The translations under genes were made by a program, and so were the position numbers. A stretch of DNA of 64,000 nucleotides from Rhizobium sp. ACO-34A. Lineage in GTDB: Bacteria; Pseudomonadota; Alphaproteobacteria; Rhizobiales; Rhizobiaceae. Under the pieces are notes generated by a model that worked only from the letters and a program-made list of their open reading frames with translations, had not been told where the DNA came from and did not search any database. Shown piece by piece: positions 57,304-64,000 of the stretch (position 1 is the stretch's first letter; the number at the start of each line of letters is the position of its first letter). The stretch lies in NCBI GenBank assembly GCA_002600635.1, contig CP021371.1, positions 2,359,001 to 2,423,000 of the forward strand. The letters are read 5' to 3'.

Positions 57304-57909
57304 CTATTCCGCAGCCTTGGCCAGCGGCTCGGGCTCCAGCTCGTAGGAATAGCCTTCGAGCATGATATAGGCCCGCTCGATCGCCTCGATCTGGGTTTCG
57401 GCGGCGCGGATGGCGTCGGATATCGATTGCGTGCGCGCCTTCAGCATGGATCCGAGCACATCCGCTTCCGGCCGCCGGCCGATGCGGTCGATATGCTGGC
57501 GCACCCGGGCGCGGTGGCGTTCCAGCTCGAGAATGTGGAAGCGTGTCTTCAGGATGTCGTCGGTGAGCTTGCGGCGCAGCCCCGCGACGGGATCGAAGCT
57601 GCCGGGCTCGCGCTCGTCGAGGATCATGTCGTTGACCAGCGTCTCCAGCATCATCAGGCCCTTGAGATCGGCCGTATCGGCGAGCTGCGGGTCGTAGCCG
57701 GTGTCGTCATAGACCTTGCGCCGCACGGGGTCCTTGAGCAGTTCGTAGGACGCCGTCACCTTGGCGAAACGGTCGACGTCGCCACCGCCGTCGGGATGCT
57801 CGGTCTTGGCGATCTTGCGATAGGCGGCCTTGATCGCCGCATCGTTCGCGTCGCGGGGCAGCCCGAGCAGCTGGTAAGGATCGATCACGGTGGCACCTGT
57901 CTTCGGCAT
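57304..57909 (-). CDS. DnaJ domain-containing protein
   Basis: 201 residues. A J domain at residues 9-72: DPYQLLGLPRDANDAAIKAAYRK with the HPD tripeptide in KTEHPDGGGDVDRF, then YELLKDPVRRKVYDDTG. The remaining 130 residues are helical with no Zn-finger or C-terminal DnaJ domain, so it is a specialised co-chaperone. Convergent with the gene at 56635. Confidence 0.92.
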   Translation of the reverse strand: MPKTGATVIDPYQLLGLPRDANDAAIKAAYRKIAKTEHPDGGGDVDRFAKVTASYELLKDPVRRKVYDDTGYDPQLADTADLKGLMMLETLVNDMILDEREPGSFDPVAGLRRKLTDDILKTRFHILELERHRARVRQHIDRIGRRPEADVLGSMLKARTQSISDAIRAAETQIEAIERAYIMLEGYSYELEPEPLAKAAE

Positions 57910-58293
57910 TGCTAATCTTGCCCCCGCGCCTTCCTAGCCCGAAGGCCGGCGGGCATCAACCCCGCACCGGGATGAGGCTTCCAAAACCTCCCCTCAAATG
58001 TCAATGGATTCAGTCGTTTGACCAAATGCAAACAAGAAAGGGCCCTGTTTTCGCCCTTGCCTTTTCGGTGGAAAACTCGTACCTCTGGCGTCGTTCGGGC
58101 ATTAATGATCCCGGAGACTGGACCGATTGTAGTGACCGTGTCATGCGGTCTTGGGGGCTTTCTCCCGCTGGTAGACGTTCTTTCCCCGTTATCGCGACTT
58201 CCGACTGGCCCTTTCGCGAAAGGGCATAACGCCCTCTCTTCCGGTCCGCCGGAGGCGAGGAACAGACACACTAAGGGACAAGGAACTTCTCCC
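57910..58293 (+). promoter_or_regulatory. cspA upstream region / probable long leader
   Basis: 384 bases without a protein-coding signal between the divergent DnaJ-like gene and cspA. CspA-type mRNAs commonly have long structured leaders acting as cold thermosensors, and the space fits this. Ends in ctaagggacaaggaacttctccc, with AAGGAA close to the ATG. Confidence 0.45.
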
Positions 58294-58506
58294 ATGGCCA
58301 CCAAGGGCACTGTAAAATTCTTCAATCAGGACAAGGGCTTCGGCTTCATCACTCCGGATGGCGGCGCTAAGGACGTATTCGTCCACATCTCCGCTCTCCA
58401 GGCTTCCGGCATCCAGGCGATCAAGGACGGCCAGCAGGTCACCTTCGACACCGAGCCGGACCGCATGGGCAAGGGCCCGAAGGCTGTCAACATCCAGCTC
58501 GCCTGA
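58294..58506 (+). CDS. cold-shock protein CspA family
   Basis: 70-residue RNA/DNA chaperone. [20 protein letters not shown] is RNP1 and [10 protein letters not shown] is RNP2 of the cold-shock OB fold. Length is typical. Confidence 0.97.
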   Translation: MATKGTVKFFNQDKGFGFITPDGGAKDVFVHISALQASGIQAIKDGQQVTFDTEPDRMGKGPKAVNIQLA

Positions 58507-58554
58507 TTGGCGGGCTTTTTCCCGCTTCGTGCGGGGGATTGAGATGAGACATGA

Positions 58555-58578
58555 AACGGCGCTCCTCGGGGCGCCGTT
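58555..58578. terminator. hairpin between cspA and dusA 3' ends
   Basis: aacggcgc-tcctcggg-gcgccgtt, an 8-bp stem between the two convergent genes, with only weak T-runs on either side. Plausible shared terminator. Confidence 0.5.
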
Positions 58579-58589
58579 CGCATTTCAGG

Positions 58590-59624
58590 CTACTCGGCTG
58601 CCACCTGAACCTTCGGTCCACCGGCAATATCGACCGAGGCAAATGCCGCAGCAACGACCTCCGGCCCGGCGCTTGCCTTGGTCGCATCGGTGGAAAGGAT
58701 CTGCCGATAGCGCCGAGCCCCGGCGAAGCCCTGGAACAGCCCGACCATGTGCCGCGTGACATGGGAAAGCCGCCCGCCATCCGCCATTACCCGCTCGGCA
58801 TAGGCCATCATCGCGTCACGCACCGCATCCCAGTCGACTTCGGAAGTTCTAGTCTTCTCGACCGCACCATAAATTTTCTCGTCCACGCCGGTCAGCATCG
58901 TGGCATTATGATAGCTGGCCCGTCCGAGCATCACCCCATCCATCACCTCCAGATGCCGGGAGGCCGCCTCGATGCTGTCGATGCCGCCGTTGATGCCGAT
59001 GAAGACACCGGGGTTTTCCCGCTTCATCCGGTAGACCAGTTCGTAGTCGAGCGGAGGGATTTCCCGGTTTTCCTTGGGAGAAAGCCCCTTCAGCCAGGCT
59101 TTGCGCGCATGGATCCAGATCGCATCCGCACCGGCCGCGATCATCAGGCGGAGAAAGTCGGGCAGAACATCCTCGGGCACCTGGTCGTCCACGCCGATCC
59201 GGCACTTGACGGTCACCGGCACGGTCGCCACTGCCTTCATAGCGGTCACGCAGGCCGCAACGGTCTCCGGCTCGCGCATCAGGCAGGCGCCGAATGTCCC
59301 GGACTGCACCCGGTCGGAGGGACAGCCGACATTGAGGTTGATCTCGTCATAACCGTAATCGGCAGCGATCCGCAGGGCCTCCGAAAGCTTCGCCGGATCC
59401 GAACTGCCAAGCTGCAGCGCCACCGGATGTTCTTCGGGCGAAAAACCGAGCAGCCGGTCCCGATGCCCGTGAATGATGGCATCCGCCACGACCATTTCGG
59501 TATAGAGCAACGCCTGCCCCGTCAGTTGCCGATGGAAATAGCGGCAGTGACGGTCAGTCCAGTCGATCATCGGGGCAACGGCGAAGAGTTTCGTCCCCGG
59601 GCTATAGAGCGGTGCTATGGTCAT
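58590..59624 (-). CDS. dusA: tRNA-dihydrouridine synthase A
   Basis: 344-residue flavoprotein reducing uridine in the D-loop of tRNA. FAVAPMIDWTDRHCRYFHRQ opens it, EINLNVGCPSDRVQSGTFG holds the catalytic Cys region, and IGINGGIDSIEAA and MLGRASYHN follow, the DusA pattern. Length normal. Confidence 0.96.
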   Translation of the reverse strand: MTIAPLYSPGTKLFAVAPMIDWTDRHCRYFHRQLTGQALLYTEMVVADAIIHGHRDRLLGFSPEEHPVALQLGSSDPAKLSEALRIAADYGYDEINLNVGCPSDRVQSGTFGACLMREPETVAACVTAMKAVATVPVTVKCRIGVDDQVPEDVLPDFLRLMIAAGADAIWIHARKAWLKGLSPKENREIPPLDYELVYRMKRENPGVFIGINGGIDSIEAASRHLEVMDGVMLGRASYHNATMLTGVDEKIYGAVEKTRTSEVDWDAVRDAMMAYAERVMADGGRLSHVTRHMVGLFQGFAGARRYRQILSTDATKASAGPEVVAAAFASVDIAGGPKVQVAAE

Positions 59625-59721
59625 GAGCGGTCAGATAACGCCGCAAGGGCCTGTCCGCAAGGGTTTCCCGATTTCGCTGCCCGTTCTGTGACAATTGAAG
59701 AAGTGTGAAACAGCGAAGAAC

Positions 59722-60159
59722 CTAGAGCAGGCCGAGTTCGGCGAGTTCCCGCTTCAGGTCTTCGGGCATCTCCTCGATATTGGCTCCGGACGCCCCGAGA
59801 TCGCGGGGAGCTGCATCGGGTTCCAGATAGCGCCAGCCCTGGAAGGGGCGACGTGGCGCAGGCGTCACTTCGATCACTTCCGGCCCGAGGATCAGTTCGC
59901 AACGGCTGACACCGTCGCCGCCGGTGAAGGTCTTGATGTCGAGGAGCTTCTGGCGGGCCGCCACCTGCCCCTTGATAATCCAGTAGAGCGAGCCGCCGTC
60001 CAGCAATTCCTCGCCACGCTTCGGTACCATGCGCGTCACATGGCTCGAATGCGGTTCCAGACCGGCTGCGACGGCAATAAGCGCCCTCTCCGCCACCCAG
60101 TCACGAAGATCCTGAAGGGAGTCGGCGCCGACGCAGAGCTTGATGAGATGCAGTGTCAT
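59722..60159 (-). CDS. DUF1489 family protein
   Basis: 145 residues from MTLHLIKLCVGADSLQDL, containing THVTRMVPKR-like SSHVTRMVPKRGEELLDGGSL and PRRPFQGWRYLE, typical of the alphaproteobacterial DUF1489 family of unknown function. An in-frame Met ten residues upstream is less likely. Confidence 0.88.
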   Translation of the reverse strand: MTLHLIKLCVGADSLQDLRDWVAERALIAVAAGLEPHSSHVTRMVPKRGEELLDGGSLYWIIKGQVAARQKLLDIKTFTGGDGVSRCELILGPEVIEVTPAPRRPFQGWRYLEPDAAPRDLGASGANIEEMPEDLKRELAELGLL

Positions 60160-60326
60160 GCCTGCGGTGATAATCCGATGACAGCCCACGTCAAGGGGCA
60201 GATGCAGAAGCAGGCGATGTCTTCATCCAACATGGGCATTCGATTTTCCGTCCGCACTCCATGCCACGCAGCCCCATGCCACTGACATGCTGTGCCCATA
60301 TCAGAAGGTTGCAGAAGGGGAGCGCA

Positions 60327-60482
60327 ATGAATGGAAAACGCCTGGTTATCATCGCGCGAGCCGTGAGCCCCACTCTCATCGTTTTTCGCCAGCCCAAATT
60401 CGATGAGCTGCAGGACCGCTCCTCTAGCGGAAAGGCGATTGGATATTACATTTCAAGCAACCGGAACCCTTGCACGAGATGA
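60327..60482 (+). CDS. possible 51-residue ORF
   Basis: MNGKRLVIIARAVSPTLIVF and then a polar tail; AAGGGGAGCGCA before the ATG is a good ribosome-binding site. No family or coding-like neighbours. The rest of 60160-60490 shows nothing further. Confidence 0.25.
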   Translation: MNGKRLVIIARAVSPTLIVFRQPKFDELQDRSSSGKAIGYYISSNRNPCTR

Positions 60483-60490
60483 TATAGAGC

Positions 60491-60703
60491 GTGACACGAG
60501 AGAAACCCACTGGCATGCAGCGCGCCGTCTCGGTCATCAAGATCGTATGGACGGTATTGATCGTCCTCGCCGCCACCACTGTCGGAGCCATCGCCGGTTG
60601 GGAGAACCATGGGCTTGTCGGAGCCATTGCGCTCGGATTTGTAGGCGCGGTCTTTGGTGTCTTTCTTAGCCAGCCGTCCATGCTTTTGGAATTCTTAGGC
60701 TGA
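60491..60703 (+). CDS. small two-pass membrane protein
   Basis: 70 residues from GTG at 60491 (62 from ATG at 60515). Two hydrophobic segments (IVWTVLIVLAATTVGAIAG and LVGAIALGFVGAVFGVFL) linked by a short polar WENHG loop. No named family. Confidence 0.55.
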   Translation: MTREKPTGMQRAVSVIKIVWTVLIVLAATTVGAIAGWENHGLVGAIALGFVGAVFGVFLSQPSMLLEFLG

Positions 60704-60799
60704 CTCTCCGCAAGGCGATATCGTTTCACCCGACCGCCATTCTCTCGGCAAAGCAGTTCCTGATAAGCATTCCCGCCAATGGACTGCGACTTGTCCCAG

Positions 60800-61723
60800 C
60801 TAGGCAAGTGTGCCTTCGCCTTTCATCTCCCTATGCCTGGAAAAACTGCCGGGCGGCAGGCCGACGTGGCGACGGAAGGCGGTGCTGAAGGTGCTGGCGG
60901 AGCTGTAGCCGATCCGCCGTGCTACCTCATCGATTGCCACTTTCTCGCTGCGCAGCAGGTTCTTTGCGACCGTCATCCGCCATGACAGCAGATATTCCAT
61001 CGGCCGCACCCCTACCATGCGGTTGAAGCGGTCGAAGAAAGCCGAGCGCGACATGCCCGCCTCCTGGGCAAGGTCAGGAACCGTCCATGCCCGTTCGATA
61101 TCGCCATGCATGCCGCGTAGCGCAGCGGCGATACGGGGATCGGCTAGACCGCGCAGGAGACCCGGCTGGGCTTCCTCGGTCGGCGCTGCCCGAAGTGCCT
61201 CGATCAGCAGGATTTCGACGAGCCGCTGCAAAATGAGGTCGCGGCCGATGTCCTCCCTTGCCGCCTCCTCGCCAAGCAGGTGCACCAGTTGCGCGAGCCG
61301 CGGCACCCCGCTGATGTGGATCATCCGCGGCAAAAGGGAGACGAGCAACCCGGCATCAGGTGCATCGAAGGAAAACCAGCCGCCGAACTGGCGGAGATCG
61401 GGCGGCCCGTCCTGCCGGCCGTGACGGATCTCCCTGTCGGGGATAACGGCCGTTTTCGGATCGATGTGCAAGGGTTGCGCGGGTTCGAGGCTGGACATCG
61501 TGAAGGATGGAGTTTCAGGCAAAAGCACGAAGTCGCCTTCTTCGAGGATGACCGGTTGCTCTCCGCTGACAGCCAGACGGCACCGACCCTCGATCACAGC
61601 GCAAAATCCCGGCTGCCCGAAATCGGCGTAGCGCACCGCCCATCTTCCCGCGCCCGTGATCCCCTTGGAGAACACGGCCCGGGGACGAAGAAGCTGTATA
61701 ACCTCGGTCAGGGGATCGGTCAT
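60800..61723 (-). CDS. AraC family transcriptional regulator (cupin-type sensor)
   Basis: 307 residues. The N-terminal half resembles the AraC-associated cupin_6 domain (RYADFGQPGFCAVIEGRCRL then GDFVLLPETPSFTM). The C-terminal half has the AraC double helix-turn-helix (DLAQEAGMSRSAFFDRFNR, EVARRIGYSSASTFSTAFRR). Divergent from the SDR gene (98-base gap), so it probably controls it. Confidence 0.92.
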   Translation of the reverse strand: MTDPLTEVIQLLRPRAVFSKGITGAGRWAVRYADFGQPGFCAVIEGRCRLAVSGEQPVILEEGDFVLLPETPSFTMSSLEPAQPLHIDPKTAVIPDREIRHGRQDGPPDLRQFGGWFSFDAPDAGLLVSLLPRMIHISGVPRLAQLVHLLGEEAAREDIGRDLILQRLVEILLIEALRAAPTEEAQPGLLRGLADPRIAAALRGMHGDIERAWTVPDLAQEAGMSRSAFFDRFNRMVGVRPMEYLLSWRMTVAKNLLRSEKVAIDEVARRIGYSSASTFSTAFRRHVGLPPGSFSRHREMKGEGTLA

Positions 61724-61821
61724 GTCGGACCATTGCAAATGAAATATGGACTATTGATCGAAGATAGTCCTGATTATGTCGGTTACAACGGTCTCGTCAA
61801 CAGAGAACACAGGAGACCATC

Positions 61822-62565
61822 ATGAAGACCGTACTGATCACCGGCTGCTCGTCCGGCTACGGATTGGAGACCGCCCGTTACTTCCATGAGAAGGGCTGGA
61901 GCGTCATCGCCACGATGCGTGAGCCCCGCGACGGCCTGCTACCGGCATCAGAACGCATCCGCATGCTGCCGCTGGACGTGACCGATCCCGAGAGCATCGC
62001 GGCTGCCATCGAAAAGGCAGGGCCGATCGATGTGCTGGTGAACAATGCCGGCATCGGTGTCGTCGGCGCCTTCGAGGCCACGCCGATGGCGCATGTCCGC
62101 AAGGTCTTCGAGACCAACACTTTCGGCGTCATGGCGATGACGCAGGCCGTCATTCCGCAGATGCGCAAGCGCCGGTCCGGCGTGATCGTCAACGTCACCT
62201 CGAGCGTGACCCTTGCCGCGATGCCGCTGGCGGCGGCCTATACCGCAAGCAAGCAGGCGATAGAGGGCTTCACCGGGTCACTGGCGCATGAACTGGCCGC
62301 CTTCCAAATCCGTGCGAAGCTGGTGGAGCCCGGCTATGCGCCGACGACGCGGTTTGCGGCCAACACCGATATCCCGGTCATCGACCTGATCCCGGAAGCC
62401 TATGCCGAATTCGCCGGACCGATCTTTGCCGGCTTCGCCAATCCGCCGTTGACAACGAGGGAAAGCGACGTCGCCGAGGCGATCTGGATGGCTGCCAACG
62501 ACACTTCGGACAGGCTGCGTTATCCGGCAGGCGCCGATGCCGTGGCCCTTTCTCGGGTCGCCTGA
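61822..62565 (+). CDS. short-chain dehydrogenase/reductase
   Basis: 247 residues. NAD(P) motif TGCSSGYGLETARYF (TGxxxGxG), NNAG in VLVNNAGIGVVG, and catalytic YTASK in AAYTASKQAIEGFTGSLA. AGGAGACCATC precedes the ATG. Likely target of the divergent AraC regulator; substrate unknown. Confidence 0.95.
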   Translation: MKTVLITGCSSGYGLETARYFHEKGWSVIATMREPRDGLLPASERIRMLPLDVTDPESIAAAIEKAGPIDVLVNNAGIGVVGAFEATPMAHVRKVFETNTFGVMAMTQAVIPQMRKRRSGVIVNVTSSVTLAAMPLAAAYTASKQAIEGFTGSLAHELAAFQIRAKLVEPGYAPTTRFAANTDIPVIDLIPEAYAEFAGPIFAGFANPPLTTRESDVAEAIWMAANDTSDRLRYPAGADAVALSRVA

Positions 62566-62647
62566 GCTGCGCGGCAGGATATCAAGCGGCCGGCATGCCG
62601 GAGGTTACTGAAGCCTCCGGCCTTGCCGCCGACGGTCCGGCAATCGC

Positions 62648-63106
62648 TCACCCGAGGGACTTCGCCATCATGAACCGATCGAGGGACTGGCCGTGGCGAT
62701 GAACCGTTTCCCGTTCCATCACGACAAATCCCATCCGCTCGAAAAACGGTCGTGCCGTGATGCTGACCTCGGAAAAAAGCCCTGTCAGTCCGCTTGCCCT
62801 TGCGTGAGCCTCGACCGCCTCGATGAGCGCCGTTGCAACCCCGCGCCCGCCGAAATTGGGGTGCACGAACATCATGTCGATATGGCCGTGTGCTTCCAGA
62901 TCGGTAAAGCCCGCGACAACGCCGCCGATATCCGCAACCCATGTCGGCCTGTCGGCGCGGCGCATCGACCAGTAATTACGGTCGATGCGTGCCCACGCAT
63001 CGATCTGCTCGGGTGTGTAATCCTTCGAAGCCGTTTCGCGGATCGCCCGCAGAAACACGTCGATGACGCTATCGAGATCGTCGGGTCTGTAACGGCGGAC
63101 GAACAT
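62648..63106 (-). CDS. GNAT family N-acetyltransferase
   Basis: 152 residues: VRRYRPDDLDSVIDVFLRAI, then IDMMFVHPNFGGRGVATALIEAVEAHARA holds the acetyl-CoA pyrophosphate-binding loop (GGRGVA, R/Q-x-x-G-x-G/A type). Substrate unknown. Confidence 0.9.
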   Translation of the reverse strand: MFVRRYRPDDLDSVIDVFLRAIRETASKDYTPEQIDAWARIDRNYWSMRRADRPTWVADIGGVVAGFTDLEAHGHIDMMFVHPNFGGRGVATALIEAVEAHARASGLTGLFSEVSITARPFFERMGFVVMERETVHRHGQSLDRFMMAKSLG

Positions 63107-63222
63107 CGAGCAGCCACTTCGAATGCGGGATTGAAAGAAAGTCGGCTCGCCCGGTATCAGCCGCGCTGACGGGCGGCAAGTCGCGTCCTTGCCAGGTCAG
63201 GCTGGCGCCCCTCAGGGCGCCA

Positions 63223-64000
63223 TCAACATTCGACGACGTTGACGGCGAGGCCGCCGAGAGAGGTTTCCTTGTACTTCTCGTTCATGTCGTTGCCGGTCTG
63301 GCGCATGGTCTCGATGGCCGCGTCGAGCGGCACGAAATGCTGGCCGTCGCCCTTGAGCGCCAGCGAAGCGGCGGTGACAGCCTTGACCGCCCCGAGAGCG
63401 TTACGCTCGATGCACGGCACCTGCACAAGGCCGGCAACCGGATCGCAGGTCATGCCGAGATGGTGTTCCAGCGCGATTTCAGCAGCGTTTTCGATCTGCT
63501 CCGGGCTGCCGCCCATGACAGCGGCAAGTCCGGCAGCCGCCATGGCGGATGCCGAGCCCACTTCGCCCTGACAGCCGACTTCGGCGCCCGAGATCGAGGC
63601 ATTGTGCTTGATGATGCCGCCGACGGCAGCGGCCGTCAGCAGGTAGTCGCGAACGCCTTCCTGATCGGCATCGGGATGGAAGTGCAGATAATAGCGGATG
63701 GTTGCCGGGATGACACCGGCCGCACCATTGGTCGGCGCGGTGACGACACGTCCTCCGGCCGCATTCTCCTCGTTGACCGCCATGGCATAGACCGACAGCC
63801 AGTCATTGGCGAGCAAGGGGTTGAGCCGGTTGCTGCGCCATTCCTCCTGCAGCTTGTCGTGGATGGACCTTGCCCGCCGGCGGACGTTGAGCCCGCCCGG
63901 CAGCCTGCCCTCCTGCTTCAGCCCTCGGTCGATGCAGCCGCTCATCGCATCCCAGATCCGGTCGAGGCCGGCATCGAGGCTTGCGCGGTCCATCACCGTT
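63223..64000 (-). CDS. sdaA: L-serine dehydratase (iron-sulfur), C-terminal part
   Basis: The open frame reaches the right window edge; about 257 residues are read here out of the usual 455-470. Catalytic-domain motifs include [58 protein letters not shown] and [11 protein letters not shown]; the three Cys bind the 4Fe-4S cluster. Deaminates L-serine to pyruvate. The true start lies beyond the window. Confidence 0.95.
   Translation of the reverse strand, partial: TVMDRASLDAGLDRIWDAMSGCIDRGLKQEGRLPGGLNVRRRARSIHDKLQEEWRSNRLNPLLANDWLSVYAMAVNEENAAGGRVVTAPTNGAAGVIPATIRYYLHFHPDADQEGVRDYLLTAAAVGGIIKHNASISGAEVGCQGEVGSASAMAAAGLAAVMGGSPEQIENAAEIALEHHLGMTCDPVAGLVQVPCIERNALGAVKAVTAASLALKGDGQHFVPLDAAIETMRQTGNDMNEKYKETSLGGLAVNVVEC

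Overview
The window looks like a chromosomal segment of a Rhizobiaceae bacterium (Rhizobium/Agrobacterium/Neorhizobium type). This rests on a high-GC coding style, a phosphatidylcholine synthase gene, the glmU-glmS-DUF502 order, small DUF1127 proteins, UvrB with long N- and C-terminal extensions, and RIME-like palindromic elements (cccctcatccg / ttctccccg modules). Names below are from reading the sequence; no database search was run.

Layout. 1-3.6 kb: cell-wall precursor genes (DUF502 fragment, glmS, glmU). 3.7-8.4 kb: a complete BMP-type nucleoside/sugar ABC importer operon ending in a strong terminator. 8.5-12.8 kb: pcs, a UbiH-like monooxygenase, an AEC carrier, ccdA and tRNA-Lys(TTT). 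13.3-23.8 kb: a sulfonate/sulfur-acquisition cluster with an Rrf2 regulator, an acyl-CoA-dehydrogenase-like protein, flavin reductase, an FAD protein, SsuB, SsuC, SsuD, two tandem SsuA paralogs, two previously hidden small ORFs and an alpha/beta hydrolase. An AT-rich motif recurs upstream of most of its transcription units and may mark the Rrf2 regulon.

24-38 kb: a phosphodiester glycosidase, an orphan ParA-like ATPase, then a corrinoid-dependent one-carbon (demethylation) module. It contains a non-pyrrolysine MttB-family methyltransferase, its corrinoid protein, an Fe-S protein, DUF1638, a formyltransferase-fold protein, a Virulence_fact-type small protein, a split methylenetetrahydrofolate reductase, a methyl-H4folate:corrinoid methyltransferase and an ASKHA-type corrinoid reactivator. 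Together these could move methyl groups from a methylated amine to cobalamin, then to H4folate and on to methylene-H4folate. The substrate is not determined by sequence; glycine betaine or a related betaine is the best guess.

38-50 kb: mostly housekeeping and regulatory genes (otsB, LysR, DUF1127 pair, GlxA-type AraC regulator, lipoprotein, NAD(P)H oxidoreductase, chemoreceptor, thioesterase, GGDEF-EAL protein, methyltransferase). 50-53.5 kb: uvrB, whose 3' end carries RIME-like palindromes; one of them appears to have shifted the reading frame and replaced the ancestral C-terminus. 53.6-55.65 kb: an AT-rich insert with a TTG-started HEPN-like gene coupled to a P-loop ATPase gene, a candidate uncharacterised defence or toxin module. 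56-64 kb: a GC-rich stretch with no recognisable gene, a hypothetical gene, a DnaJ-domain protein, cspA, dusA, DUF1489, a small membrane protein, a divergent AraC/SDR pair, a GNAT acetyltransferase and the 3' part of an L-serine dehydratase gene.

A four-copy intergenic double-hairpin repeat, unrelated to the RIMEs, is scattered through the window.
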